A stretch of DNA of 64,000 bases from Paramyrothecium sp. XJ0827. Lineage: Eukaryota; Ascomycota; Sordariomycetes; Hypocreales; Stachybotryaceae. The position numbers and the translations under genes were made by a program. The notes under the pieces are model-generated. The model was given only the letters and a program-made list of their open reading frames with translations, was not told the origin of the DNA and did not search any database. Of this stretch, positions 22,735 to 34,619 are shown in pieces (positions within the stretch are counted from its first letter, which is position 1; each line of letters begins with the position of its first letter). The stretch spans positions 682,001 through 746,000 of the forward strand of contig JAJFPB010000012.1 of the NCBI GenBank assembly GCA_020881915.1. Direction: 5' to 3'.

Positions 22735-24443
22735 ATGGGCAAAGCAATGCAGCAGGCTACGAAGCGACAGTCAGAGGCTTCGGCCGTCCAGCCCGACGGG
22801 GATTCCCCGCGCAAGAGGCAGAAGCTTGGCTGCGAGACGGGCAAGGATGAAGCCAAGAAGCTCGGCGGTGACGGCTACGCTTCAGATGAGTTGGATCTAA
22901 ACAACGACCCGAGCTGTATCACGGTCGACTGCTCCTGGGCAGTCCAGACACCGCAATGGTCGGACATGCCGGACGGCAACCAGACGGGAGACTCGGCCTC
23001 GTCGGACGTCGCGTCCCCGCACACTCCGCACACGTTCGATGTGCACGGGCGCCGGGAAGGCGATGTCCCCAGCCCGTTCGATGCCATCGTCTCGCCGACG
23101 ACAGAGTACTCCGAGTGGCTCCCGCCGTCGCCCGGCGCCACGACGACGGCGCGGAAGCTTATCCACTACTTCTCCAACGTGGTGGCCCCGCTGCTGCTGA
23201 TCGACGTCTCCGAGCCGCAGAGCCGGTTCTCCGAGCTCCTGGTCGGCCTGGCGTGCGACGATGAGTCGTCGCTGGCCGCGGCCATCTGCGCCATCGCGGG
23301 CGCGCACCTGGAGCGCGCCAACGGCATCGCGGACGCCGAGTCGGCGGCGGCCGACTTCCACAGCCTTGCGCTGTCGAGGCTCGCGACGCTGATTGAGAAG
23401 GGCGGCGAGCCGATGCTGACGCTGGCGACCATCATACTGCTGATTGCGTATGAAGTGGTACGTTTTGTTTCACACCTTGGCGAGGATTCTCCAAGGCCCA
23501 CCGGGGAGGCTAACGGGTTCGCGCAGCTCGCCGGCGACAGGTCATCCGGCATGATCGAGAACCACCTACGGGGTGCCTACTCCATCTTGCTTGCTCACCG
23601 GGACAAGGAGAACGAGCTAGCTCGGCATCTAGAAAACGTAAGTCCACTTAGCAGTAACCCCCTGGCCCGCCCTCAAGTAGCTAAGGAGTGCCTCGTGCTT
23701 TAAAGCAATTCCGGTTCTACAATGTCATTGTCGGCCTGTCGCTTGGCACGGAGCCCGTCGGCCAGGTCCCCGCCCTCGGGAGCACTCGCTTCACCCCGTT
23801 GTACGAGAGGGTCTCCACAATGACGACCCCAAGCGTGACCGAGGACCTGTGGCCGATTCTCCACCGGCTCAGCGCCATGCCGGCCATCAAGGCCGAGCTC
23901 GCCGAGGCCGTGTCACTCCGCCAAGCATCGCGGGCAGTCGTTCTGCGGGGGGAGATAAGCGCGTCGTGCCTGGCCATCGAGGCCGCCTTCAAGGCGTGGA
24001 CGGACGTGCTGTCGGAGCAGCAGGAGGGCTTCAGCCACGGATCCCGCCTCATCCTGGCCTACAGCTACAGTGGCCTCGTCTATCTGTACCGCAACGTCCT
24101 GGGTTACCCGCAGCGTCATCAGCTCGTCCAGGTCAATGCCCACTCGGCCTTGACGCATTGCAATGCCCTCGTGTCATCGGGCGGCAAGAAGACAGCGATG
24201 CTGTGGCCGCTGTTTACTGCAGCATGCGAGGTGCTGGATTCCGGGCGGCCGTTGGCGCAGGAGGCTTTTGACATGATCTGCGGTCGCCTGGAAACCGACC
24301 GTTGTGACCAGGCCTGGACCGTCATCGAGGAAGTCTGGAAGGGCGTCGACGGCAACGCCTCGAAGGGGATGCGCGCCAACGATACGTTCTCTACGTGGCG
24401 GACAGCGGAGAAATCCAAGGGGATCAGATTGATACTGGCATAA
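22735..24443 (+). CDS. Fungal_trans_2-type regulator-like protein
   Basis: Exons 22735-23457, 23527-23637 and 23706-24443; 523 aa. The N-terminus is polar, with a basic patch (SPRKRQKLG, a possible nuclear signal). From about residue 130 it follows the fungal-specific 'Fungal_trans_2' pattern of Zn2Cys6 factors: ARKLIHYFSNVVAPLLLID, LAAAICAIAGAHLERANG, TLATIILLIAYEVLAGDRSSG (across intron 1) and ENHLRGAYSILLAH, with TAACEVLDSGRPLAQE and the WTVIEEVW motif near the end. No zinc cluster is visible in this frame or in the 680 nt upstream, so DNA binding is not shown. Intron 1 (69 nt, GTACGT...GCGCAG) is a multiple of three without a stop, so its retention would add 23 residues. The start is uncertain: a site TTTTCAG just upstream could join an earlier exon. 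Confidence 0.8.
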
Positions 24444-25411
24444 ACGGTGAGACATCTTATGCGATTAATCGCCCTCCAGGCCTAATTGTGGTGAAAGATT
24501 TCCAGCGTGTGTCCACGGGGGCACTAACTATGATGCGATTAATACTTTCATCAATTCTGCAAGGCAACAAAGAGCTATGGGAAAATGGAGAGACCCAGTT
24601 GCAGTTTGCATCATACTTCCCAGGCACTGTTTGAGTTCATCGACACCGATCACCATGACGGGCATCGCGAGATCAGCCACGGGCGAGCACAGAGTGGCTG
24701 ACGATTTCCGCAAACGACAATACGGAGGCACCCAACTGCGATCTGCGACGACCAGGCGGTGGGACATGCGTGTGGCGCACGAGCTAGTCGTGAAAAAGCC
24801 CCTGTCGCCGAAATGAGTGCCGACGCGAGGCTAGTCCGTCCCTGGGTTGAGGACCAGGAAAAGCGCTCGAAAGGGCCGGCAGAGGCCATGCCTCATAAAC
24901 TACGTTTGCAATCTGGCAGCGGAGGCTATCCTTTCAAATAGCACGTTCTACTCGGACCCGACTTTTGCCTTTTGCCTCTTGCCCTTCGTCCGAAGTCTGG
25001 TTCGACTCCCGGCTAAAGTCTCGCTTGAATACACGGCTACCGGGAGCGGAGGCGCTTTAGCAATTGCGGAGCCGTGCCTGGGCTGGCCTGGCCAATGGTG
25101 CTAATGCCGTTTCACCTAGACAGCGGGCATGAAGGAAAACACATGATCAGCAGCAGAGGATTCGCTGCCGTTATTTCCTGTTTCCACTTGGCCTCGAATG
25201 CCTCTGCGGGGCGGATGGGCGTGCTGGCAATGAATATTGGAACCTTTCGTACGATGTAGATGACGGGTCGATCCTGGGTCGGCTCCTCGTCGCGGAATGA
25301 CATAAAAGGGCACTGGATGCCCAGACTTTGGTCAGTCTTGTAACTAGATAGGCTGGAGAGAAAAGTAATCACTTGTATCTTGATAACTGCTGTGTCTCTC
25401 GCATCGTCAAC
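24444..25411. other. Intergenic, chitin deacetylase promoter
   Basis: No gene seen. CATAAAAG at 25301-25308, about 105 nt before the next ATG, is a TATA-like site. Confidence 0.45.
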
Positions 25412-26238
25412 ATGTTGAAGCAAGCCGTTCTTGTGGCCAGTCTGCTGGTGTCGAGCACCCTCGGCCTTCCGATCGACAACCCCGTCGACCTCATCCGCCG
25501 AGCGCCGTCCCCCGGCGTGGTCATTACGAAGTGCGCCAGCCCCGGACAACTGGCGCTGGCGTACGACGATGGGCCGTATCAGTACACCTCCCAGCTGGTG
25601 GATATCCTTGATCGCGGCGGCGCAAAGGCGACCTTCTTCTGGACGGGCACTCTGTACGGGTGCATCTACAACCAGGCCGCGGCGGTGAAGAAGGCCTTTG
25701 CGTCCGGCCACCAGATTGCGTCCCACACTTGGTAAGATTGATTTCATGGTCTCAACAAAACTGCGGTATAGCAGTGCGGCTCACCTCGCGCAGGACGCAC
25801 CCCCAGAACTTCGGCTCCCTGAGCGCCAGCGGCATCCAGCAGGAGATGCAGCGGCTCGAGCAGGCCACGGTGAACCTGCTCGGCGTCAAGCCGGCGTACA
25901 TGCGGCCGCCGTACCTCGCGACGGGCGGCAACGTGCTGCCGACGCTGCGGTCGCTCAACTACAAGGTCATCACCAACGACGTGGACTCGGGCGACTGGAA
26001 CGGGCTGTCGGCCTCGGCGAGCCAGCAGCGCTTCCAGCAGGCCGGCGCCGGCGGCAACGGCCACATCCCGCTCATGCACGAGACGTACGCGAGCACCGTC
26101 AACACCCTGACGCCGTGGCTGGTCAACTGGGCCAAGAGCAACAACCTGAAGCTCGTGACGGTGGCCGAGTGCCTGGGGGACGCCGGCGGCGCGTACTCGG
26201 CCACGGGGCTGCCCGGGAACGGCCAGAACACGTGCTAA
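25412..26238 (+). CDS. Secreted chitin deacetylase (CE4)
   Basis: Exons 25412-25731 and 25794-26238, 62-nt intron (GTAAGA...CGCAG); 254 aa. Signal peptide MLKQAVLVASLLVSSTLG. The NodB/CE4 catalytic set is present: LAYDDGPYQYT (Asp52 base, Asp53 metal ligand), QIASHTWTHP (metal ligands His105 and His109, the intron falling in the Trp codon between them), MRPPYLATG, DVDSGDWNG and HIPLMHET with the catalytic His. The first motif has AYDDGP in place of the more common TFDDGP. No chitin-binding (CBM18) domain and no GPI tail are seen, so it is a free secreted enzyme. CE4 members of this size remove acetyl groups from chitin or its oligomers; some plant-associated fungi use them to hide cell-wall chitin from the host. 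Confidence 0.92.
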
Positions 26239-28128
26239 AGCTCGCTGGTTTCGAGAACATGTACATATTTGCTTACTGCTGGCGGGAGGATTGCGATGAT
26301 GGGTTGATAAAGACCCAAAGCGCGCGACTCGGTATATATGTCTGCTGCACAGTTGTGCTCTAAACACTGATTTCTGTTTGAACATTGTCCAGTGGAGTGA
26401 GAACGGCGACGAAAAAGAATGAGTGACAAATGATGTATGAATGAGACCCGGTATTAGTTTCAAAAGGCATAGTTTCTGGAAACTTTTAATACCTCGAACA
26501 GTTTTCTTCTGGTTGAACGCTGCGTAGCTTTGGGAATCTTGTACAACACACGCATTCAACAACTAGCGTCTCTAAACATCTCACAACAACGGTCGCACGT
26601 TCAGTTCTCTCGCGCAAAAACGACTACCAGCATGCACAGACAACCTTACCACAGCATCGGGTCTTTACCCTGACAAACCAGGTAAGCCCACCGGGCTGCA
26701 GAACGCCCGCCGAGGCCATCAAGGTCCACGATCGACGCAGCCTGCCCACAGCAAGCGGCGTATGAACGACCGGCTTGGCATGCCTAGCAATGCAAGATCA
26801 GATCTGTTCTACAGATTTGGTTTGAGGGAACCGAATTAAGGTTTTCGGGTCCTGACAAGGGTCGCTGCCGGCCATGAGTATGAGAGTGTGGTCCTACATC
26901 AAGATGTAGTTGCATGATTAGACGTGCTGATCAACTCAGCCCTACCGACCATGACGATCGGAGCTCTGGGGAATTCCTGAAACACATCGTGCATGATATA
27001 TGGGTCGCATTGCCGGATGCAATGTATGTTTATCTGCTGCTATGAGATCGTGGGTGCATGGTGGTTCCCGTTATCAGGTCGGGAGCCTAGGTCCAACAGA
27101 CGTGGAGAATGACGAAAATGAGTATACGACAACACGGAGTATTTTCTAGACACAAGTACCATAAGAACCGAACAGCTCAAGCTCAAAATATCAATATTCT
27201 GAGAAAGCACCAATGTTCTAAACTTGCTGACAAGCAATCGCCCTTCCGGGATGAGCGGATTTATTGCTCAGTACCTGCGTCAATTGATGCAGCCGAAGCA
27301 ATAGTTCCTGGCATTGGTGAGGGGGAATACAGTACCAGCTGCCAATTCGGGCCTCTGTAGCTGCTCGCCCAGTCTTGGAGGTCCCAGCACCGCAGCAAAA
27401 GTCCATGGGCAGGAATGCAATATCGCGTGCTTTGCAGGGAGCCAGAAGCTGGGGGCGCGGCCTGGACTCCGCATGAACCCCGCTGCTGGGCGTCCGGGCA
27501 CCTTCCCAGTACGGCAATGGTCAACGGGGCCTGTTAAGGTTGTTTACGAGGTTGTTTGTCGCTGAACCTGCATCCTGGCCGCCAGCCACCATTGCAACGG
27601 CTCTCAAGGGGTGACAACTCTGGTAGTCATGGGACGAGAAGACTTGGGAATGCAGCGTTTTGACTAACCAACACAATTAACTACCAGTTGTCGAGGCTCT
27701 TCATCAGTCCAAATGGAACGTCCACCAAAAGACCCGACGAGAGCTCAATTCCAGCCCCCCCCACCGATGGCACAATTCCCGCCAAGACATTGAATTTCCT
27801 TGGGCTTCTTGCACCTGCCCGGTCGAGGGTAGCCCCCGGAACCGCAGCCGAGACTAGCACGGGCGAGCCGCGCAGAGCATGCAAAAGTTCTGGCCATCCC
27901 TGCAATTCGCCTTATCTTGCCGTCGCCACGCACAAGCACAAGGGGCCATGTCTTTTTGTTTGCCTGCCAGCGCAGGAAGCCGAGGGCAACGGGCTCGAGC
28001 CAATGGAAGGATGAGCTTGAGCGAGTATAAAAGAATGGCTTCCTCGTGGTGGCCTTCCTGTGGCTCTCGTCTCTTCTCCAGGAGCATCCTCATCAGACTC
28101 AATTGACCTCCCCGCAAGTCTCGTCGCC
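26239..28128. other. Intergenic, 1.9 kb
   Basis: Lower GC than its flanks. No gene is supported; frames at 27218-27565 overlap on both strands without a domain. Confidence 0.4.
28026..28032 (+). promoter_or_regulatory. TATA box of aminopeptidase gene
   Basis: TATAAAA, 103 nt before the ATG at 28129. Confidence 0.6.
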
Positions 28129-29669
28129 ATGAAGACCATCTCTGCCCTCGCGGCCGGCCTCTTGGCCGCCGGCGTCTACGCCAACGAGCCCCTCACCCCC
28201 GAGAAGGCCATTGCCGATATCAAGACCCAGGAGCTCCAGCGCAACCTGTGGAACCTGAACAAGATTGCCCGCGACAACGGCGGCAACCGTGCCTTCGGCC
28301 TGCCCGGCTACGAGGCCAGCGGCGACTACGTGCTTGAGCGAGTCCAGCAGCGCTTCAAGACCACGATCGACGCGCACAAGCAGTACGTCAAACAGCGTTC
28401 CGCAGGTTTCCGTTGGACGGTGATACTAACGGCGCTCGCAGGTTCTTCAACCACACCTTTGTCCAGATCCGTGACATTGCCGTCACCGGCCCTGACGGCA
28501 AGGAGGTCGAGTCCATCGCTCTGAACTACAACCCCGCCACCCCCCCTGAGGGCATCACCGCCTCCCTCATCAACACCCCCGTTGACGATGCCCGCGGCTC
28601 CATGTGCTTCGAGGACCAGTGGACCGGCATCGACGCCACCGGCAAGCTCGCGCTCATCAAGCGCGGCACTTGCGCCATTGCCGAAAAGCTGAAGCTCGCC
28701 GCCGCCCACGGCGCCGAGGGCGTCATCCTCTACCACAACGCCCCCGGCCAGGTCACCGCCGCCAACCTCGGATTCGAGAACATCGGCCTGCTGCCCCCCG
28801 TCGGCACCATCCGCCAGGACGTCGGCGTCTCCTGGGCCCAGCGCCTTGCTGCCGGCGAGGACCTGGTCGTCAAGCTCTACGTTGACTCGACCTTCGAGAC
28901 GCGCGAGACCTTCAACATCATTGCCGAGACCAAGGAGGGCGACCCCAACAACGTCATCGTCCTCGGCGCCCACCTTGACTCCGTCCAGGCCGGTGCTGGC
29001 GTCAACGACGACGGCTCCGGAACCTCCACCATCCTCGAGATCGTCAGCTCCTTCAAGAAGTACAAGGGCTTCAAGAACAAGGTCCGCTTCATCTGGTGGG
29101 GCGCCGAGGAGTCTGGCCTGATCGGCTCGCTCTACTACACCCGCACTCTGTCCGAGGAGGACCGCGACAAGATCCGCTTCTACTTCAACTACGACATGAT
29201 CGGCTCCGTCAACCCCAAGTTTGACGTCTACGCCGGCACCAACGCCGGCGACGCGTACGGCGCCGCCCTCCTGGAGGAGTACCTCCTGGAGCAGGGCCGC
29301 CCTGCCACGCGCGCCCCCTTCGGCACCGGCTCTGACTACGTTGGCTTCATCAACATCGGCGTTCCCTCGTCTGGCCTGCACACCGGCACCAGCGCCGGCG
29401 GCTACGACCCCTGCTACCACCTGAAGTGTGACGACATCGAGAACATCGACTGGGAGGCTCTGACCGTCAACGCCAAGGCCGCTGCTCGCGCCGCCGCCAT
29501 CCTCGCCAACTCGGACCTCGAGGGTCTCCCCCGCCGATCCAAGACGACGCCTGCCAAGCGCACCCACAAGGCCATCCGCGCCGAGTTCGAGCGCTGGGCT
29601 GCCATCGCCGAGGAGGCCGAGCACACCCACTCTTGCGCTCACAACGTGGACAAGCAGAGCCTCGTCTAA
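28129..29669 (+). CDS. Aminopeptidase Y-like M28 metallopeptidase
   Basis: Exons 28129-28382 and 28442-29669, 59-nt intron (GTACGT...ACTAAC...GCAG); 493 aa. Signal peptide MKTISALAAGLLAAGVYA. A PA domain (about residues 110-220: GKLALIKRGTCAIAEKLKLA, GAEGVILYHN) precedes the M28 catalytic domain. The two-zinc site is complete: GAHLDSV (His near 262), VNDDGSGTS (bridging Asp near 274), WWGAEESGL (general base and ligand Glu, near 307-308), YDMIGS, and CYHLKCDD (last His). The layout matches yeast vacuolar aminopeptidase Y (APE3), which releases N-terminal residues from peptides; in filamentous fungi relatives are vacuolar or secreted. The C-terminus (HTHSCAHNVDKQSLV) has no retention signal. 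Codon use is strongly C-ending, suggesting high expression. Confidence 0.94.
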
Positions 29670-29885
29670 AGGCCGAGCACAATGTAAATAGCCAAAAGTA
29701 GAGAAGTCTATATGACGATAATGAATCATGTGTCAAGCTGACGAAATTGCCCCTTTGCGCCTCAACTCGTTTATATTGATACCTGTTGACGTCGATATCG
29801 AGACCTTCGTCCGTAGACGCTGTTGCACCAATCCCCCCAAACATCTAAACCTCTAAAAGTCCATCGGTTCGAACTATGAAAAAAG

Positions 29886-31653
29886 TCATAGTAAAACTGG
29901 CAGTGTATCACTTGTGCTGATGATCAGGTTCATCATCCGATGGTAGTCCCCTGCCCAACTGCCAAGGTCTTCTTGCACCCATGCGAAGCGGATCATGGCC
30001 TTGACCTGTTCTAGGTCATTCATAGGCTCGTTCCTTTCCGTCCTCGCAATGACGTCCGTAATTGCTCGCCTTTGGTGGTCGAGCCGAGCCTCACAAGCGA
30101 AGATTAAGAGTATGAAAGGCCATGGGCAAACGTCCAGCGTAGTCAGCTCGAGGAAGCCCTCGTCGACCCACCCTTCAAGCTCTGCGGTTTGCACCGGTGC
30201 TATCTGCCACCGTCTTTCGAGGTATATCAATGCGGCAAGGCGAAGGAGGCCTTCTACGCTGCGGTCCATGGGCGAAGCGAATTCTGAGGCTGGAGTCTGA
30301 ACTACAGTGGCTGCATCTAACAACCGCTGCTTGAGTCTTGATGCTTCGATAAAATCCTGTCCCATGGTACAAATCGACTCGGGTGGTTTCATCATAGTCT
30401 TGATTATCTCGACCAGGCTTTGGAGGATCGTATGAGAAGGCCCGTCCGGATATGGATTCTGGATTGCTGTTACTAGCTGACTTCGATCGTGGCTCCCTTC
30501 ATACTTACATTTGAGCTATCGCAGATTTGCCGCATCATCGTGGTCAAATGCTCATCGTCATGTAGTTGTTGAGCTGCGTGGCCATTACTGCGCCAATGGC
30601 TGACGCCGAACCGCGCAAAACAATCCATGTAATGCGTCCAACCTAAAACCACGTTGAAGTCACTGTCTTGAAGGAGGCTTCGGCTTTGGACGGTGGTTTT
30701 CGTCAGGAGTATTGCGCTACAACCGTGCCTGAACCATTGGAGCGTCGACGAAGATGTCGGAGATAGCTGCAGCTGCAACAGATACTAGTTACTATTACGC
30801 AGGAAAGAACAGGTGATCGAAACTATACTAACCTCTGAATGACACAGGAGCATACTCGCTGCGACGTGCTGCGAGATCTCTGGTCCACTGAGTGCCGATC
30901 TCGCGGATTCTCGCAGGGCCCGAATGGCGGCTAACTTGTGTTGAAAGACTCGTGTCTGATGGCCCTGACCTCGCTTTGCAGTCGCGGAGAGGGCGAGAAG
31001 CGCCTGCGCAACGGCCGTGGATGCAGAAGAGCCGTCAGAAAAGGCCAAGCGAAGGATGGTGCTGCAGAGAACCATGCGATCTTGGTGGATGGCTTTCAGG
31101 GTCCTGCCTAAGACAGCTTCGACTGCATGGAGTAAGTATTGTGTGCACCAGCGGGGGGTCACACGCGTTGGGCTTTACATACAGTACTGCAGGAGATCGG
31201 CTCCGGGGGCATCTATAGAGTGCGGGAGCCATCCGATGGTCGGTAATAGCCTGTAGTCGATGACATGTAGACCTACACGGGGAAACCCAGGTAGCCGCGT
31301 TGGCAGCGACCCATTCCGGCTGTGAGCTATGAGATGGCCATGCACTGCTATATCCCAGGCTAAGGTATTGACAAAGGTCGCTTCACCGCAGCTCGGTTCT
31401 GTGACTTGGCGTGGTGCAGGGCCAACAAGAGCACGACGCTTGTCGTTGGCGCGCGGCCAGAACAGCGGCGAACGATCGTAACCACCACATGGCCTCCCTG
31501 TTCGCGAACAGCGTCGACATACCGGAAAGGTGCCATCGCAACGGATCTTGCGGGCTATGGACTGAGTTTAGTTACTCCCTCCTTTAAACGGACCGACGCT
31601 CCATTGGAGACCTCACCCTTGCAAGTCCCGCATCCGACAACCGGGATTCCCAT
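29886..31653 (-). CDS. Zn2Cys6 transcription factor (ARCA-like)
   Basis: Five exons on the minus strand: 31653-31617 (37 nt), 31554-31183, 31122-30833, 30772-30509 and 30458-29886; 511 aa. The introns are 62, 60, 60 and 50 nt. The zinc cluster is split by intron 1 after its second Cys: exon 1 gives GCGTCK, exon 2 continues ARKIRCDGTFPVCRRCS, then RTGRPCGGY (spacing 2-6-6-2-6). The rest follows the Fungal_trans_2 pattern: LLQYFEAVLGRTLKAIH, AVAQALLALSATAKRG, VAASMLLCHSE, LQWFRHGCSAILLTK, and a helical C-terminal half ending WAGDYHRMMNLIISTS. The last intron is the least certain: a nearer acceptor at 30477 would give a 32-nt intron, which is too short, so 30459 is preferred. The regulon is unknown. 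The gene stands convergent to the aminopeptidase, 216 nt apart. Confidence 0.85.
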
Positions 31654-32477
31654 GGCCGGTGTATGTGCGATGTAATGTCTTGGAACGATAATTCGGTGTT
31701 GTTGCGCACACAACTATGCATGTAAACTTGAGCGTAGATTCTAAGTCAAAGAGTTGAATGTCCCGCTCGGGCAAACCTGCACTCAAGGAACGTTGGTCCC
31801 TCATCACAGGGGTTTTGGCTGTATCCACGCCCAGTGCTTACTCTTGCAGGGGTAGTTGAGCTTCAGTAGCCAATACCTGCTGGCGATTCGATGAAGGGAA
31901 AGTTTGCCCGAGGGCTGCAGCTGCAGGGGTGGGCTCTTAGATCCAGGTCACTGTGCCGCGAGCAAAATGATTGCTGATGAGTGCACGTCATGTAATATTG
32001 AGTCACAGGCCATCTTTCACTTTTTATGCAGAGCAAGCCTGAGGCAATCATATAGCAGTTACCAGCTCCTGGTTTGAAACGGAACATGGGAGCATAGAAG
32101 TGACTTCTGATATGTTGCTCTGAAATCAAATAGGCATGTGCTGTATTCGAGCTCTACAATTCTCCAGGTGCGGACGACAGAGTAATCTAGGCGACGATTA
32201 AAAACACCATTCTTGTCACTTCCCAGCCTCGTTCTTTCTTCTCATTGCAATCATTTGGATTTACTCACTTGGGATACTTGGTGAAAGTCATCAAAGAAAG
32301 GTAAGCAACGCATTTGTGTCCCACTACGGACAGGATGTGGCTCCACATGATTCGAAATAGAACGAGTTCAGTCAATATCTGAACATGATAATGGCTTTCA
32401 TGAATGTATTTATCGCAGTCTATTATACATGGTCGCAAAATACTTCCCCTTGTCCTCACATTGTGTCCGAGATCAAC
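31654..32477. other. Intergenic, AT-richer
   Basis: Promoter side of the zinc-cluster gene and 3' flank of the TMEM205-like gene. No gene seen. Confidence 0.45.
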
Positions 32478-33049
32478 TCAGTCAAAGTGCATGTGCGATG
32501 CAAGCCGCCAGCCGTACCACAGAGTTGCTCCAATCGAGAAAAGATTCAGATGAATGCTCATGGCATGTGCTCTAGAAAATCTCCTATTGATAGTCGCGAT
32601 GCTGGTATTGGCATCCTTGTCTGTGTCCCGCACTCCTGTAGATCATCAGCCGGAGAACCGCGCCTCGTTCACGGCTGCAACTTACCATGCTGGGCGCGCT
32701 CAATCATGATCTGTCGCGTGCGAGGGCCGTAAACAGTCAGGTTCAAGACTGTTGGCAGCGCAGCAACCGCGAACGGCAACCAGTCGCTGCGACTGCGCGC
32801 GAGTGCGAGAACGCCCCGCGGGAAGGTCACCGCTGTCAGCAACAGGAGAGCTGTCTGCGCGCGGAAGTACAGGGGGAACAGTTTCTTTTGCAGGCCAACA
32901 AAAGCAGGTCTTGGAAGCGCCCGGAAAGCGACCGTTGCAACGACAAACGAGTGCCATAGTTGCGTGCCCAGGAGCGTGGAGAAGAGGGCAAGGTGGCATG
33001 GGCCAACGACGAAGTCGAGGGCGGCGTAGAAGAAATCGCTCAATACCAT
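32478..33049 (-). CDS. TMEM205-like (DUF4149) membrane protein
   Basis: Exons 33049-32686 and 32635-32478, 50-nt intron (GTAAGT...CTACAG); 173 aa. Start MVLSDFFYAALDFVVGPCHL. Membrane segments: ALFSTLLGTQLWHSFVVATV, AQTALLLLTAVTFPRGVLAL, FAVAALPTVLNLTVYGPRT (ends in the family's TxxxMxER-like RQIMIERA) and the last helix MSIHLNLFSIGATLWYGWRL in exon 2. The TNGxR-like GPRTRQ and the NRRFSRAHAMSIHLNL region match the fungal DUF4149/TMEM205 pattern and its usual length (about 170-190 aa). Function is unknown; the human relative is linked to vesicle traffic and cisplatin resistance. Its 5' side faces a relic region. Base composition is normal for coding DNA, so it appears intact. Confidence 0.85.
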
Positions 33050-33499
33050 TTTACTGTAACTTTTGCTGTTATGAGAATGATCGTGATTGAATCTGAAGAC
33101 GCTCGCTCGAGGGATCCCGTGCGTTCTTATAATTTTCAGGGAGCTGACGACGCTATTGGGTATTTCCGAGTTGAGTCGGCATTGAACACGGAGAGTGGGG
33201 CCGAGCGTGAACTTGGTGATAATAACCGATTTGACGACTAATCGTCACTGTAGAACATATTCAGTATATCCCAAGACTCCTTCGAACAGTCGGTATCATT
33301 TCAAACTATCTGATCTCGCTCATGGCGCTCTTTTATCAAAGTTTGCCAAGTCCTTCCCAGCGTCAATATCTGCCCTGCTAACTGGTCCCCTCCGAACCCC
33401 TGAGGTTGGGCTGTCAAGGACTTGGGTGGCTCCCCCTTGGGCCAGGGACCGGTTCTGACAAACACGAATGATGGTGCGTGGAAGAGCTTTTGGCTGGTA
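33050..33499. other. Intergenic
   Basis: AT-richer DNA between the TMEM205-like start and the NACHT-type relic. No gene seen. Confidence 0.45.
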
Positions 33500-34619
33500 T
33501 TAAAAATTTCCCGCACATGGCTCAAACCCATGGTCCTGGCCACGCTTTGCTGCCTTGTGGGTGTCCACGGCTAGGGAAGACAGCACATCCCAACCCCCAG
33601 AGTAGTTGATGGCGATGGCGCACTCAAGCCACCGGAGGCAGGTCGGTGTCGTTATAAGATCCGCCGTTCTATCCAGAGTCTGAGTTGCCTCTACAGCTTC
33701 TGCATCGCCTAGCTTTTGAGGGACGCAAGGATGGCGGAAAAGGTCCCACAGACCGTAGGCCATGTCAAAGTATATCCTGTCCCAAATGGGAAAGAAACGC
33801 TCCGAGTTCGTTCGCAAGCTTTTCAACTCTTCCGCAGATTCGTAGCATTCGGTGAAATACCATATCGAAACCATGCTTCGGTACAAATGACTCAGGCATC
33901 GGGGGTGAATGACAGCGGGAACGCTTCGGCTAGCAAGGTGACGCTTTGGTGGAGATACTGTTTAGACGAGTGGTGTATGAGCTCTACCTCGTATTTCGAC
34001 GGTGCATGCTTCTTTAAGCCGGACGGGATGGTAGGAGTGGTCTTGTTCGCTTCAATCAGTGGATAGGAGAATTTCTTGGCGACTGCCATTGTGTCGAGGA
34101 CCGGCTCGCGGTTTTTTGCAAACTGGAAGACCAAAGTGAGAAGCCTGCATAGCACGCCGCCTCTGCTTTCACTGATGCGGCCAGAACCGTCCAACCACAA
34201 GTATAGCTGCCGAACGAGCGCCAACCCGAGCTCGTTGAATTCGGCCTCAGTCGTGCGGGTCAACCGCGTATACAGCTCCGTGATTCCATTCGGAAGCGTG
34301 CGAAGATAGTCGCTCATTGACAAAGCGCCTGGGATTCTCTCAAGCAGAAAGCTACAAAGTCAACAGGCCGGATCATTGGGTCGAAAGTCGGGCTTACCGT
34401 GACGATAATCCGCAAAGGCCTCCGGATTGGCGAGGCAATGCCCGCATTCACTTGCACTAAAACATCAATGGCCCCTTCAAATTTCTTGAGAGGCTCAATG
34501 GCCGACTTCATTAGACTCAACAGTCGCATCAAGTTCGACTTTCACCGCTGCGTCTCGACAAGCGATGAAATGCAGTCATCTGCGGTGGCTGGTAGCTCAA
34601 CCAAGGCGCGCTGTGCCTA
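33500..34619 (-). pseudogene. NACHT/STAND-type gene relic
   Basis: Three blocks on the minus strand recall a fungal NACHT (STAND) protein, but they do not join. Block 1 (34619 to about 34395) reads ALVELPATADDCISSLVE, an in-frame TGA at 34544-34542, then EGAIDVLVQVNAGIASPI and RRPLRIIVT: the helical N-terminal region that precedes NACHT. It ends at a GTAAGC donor. Block 2 (34351 to 33892) reads ERIPGALSMSDYLRTLPNGI, TELYTRLT and VELIHHSSKQYL, typical of sequence after the NACHT core; it is one base out of phase with block 1. Block 3 (to 33500, LYRSMVSIWYFTECYESAEE) continues after a frameshift in a C5 run near 33900. The Walker A/B core is absent. I judge it a decayed gene; family assignment is by motif memory only. 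Confidence 0.6.

Noticed and set aside
24990..25015. T-arm-like GGTTCGACTCCC as a tRNA end
   Set aside because: No matching acceptor, D or anticodon arms upstream.
28326..29729. 467-codon minus-strand frame over the aminopeptidase gene
   Set aside because: Val/Gly/Asp-rich shadow of strongly C-ending codons on the other strand; the plus strand has all M28 motifs.
30459..30508. Alternative 32-nt intron (30477-30508) in the zinc-cluster gene
   Set aside because: Too short for this lineage; the 50-nt option keeps the same frame.
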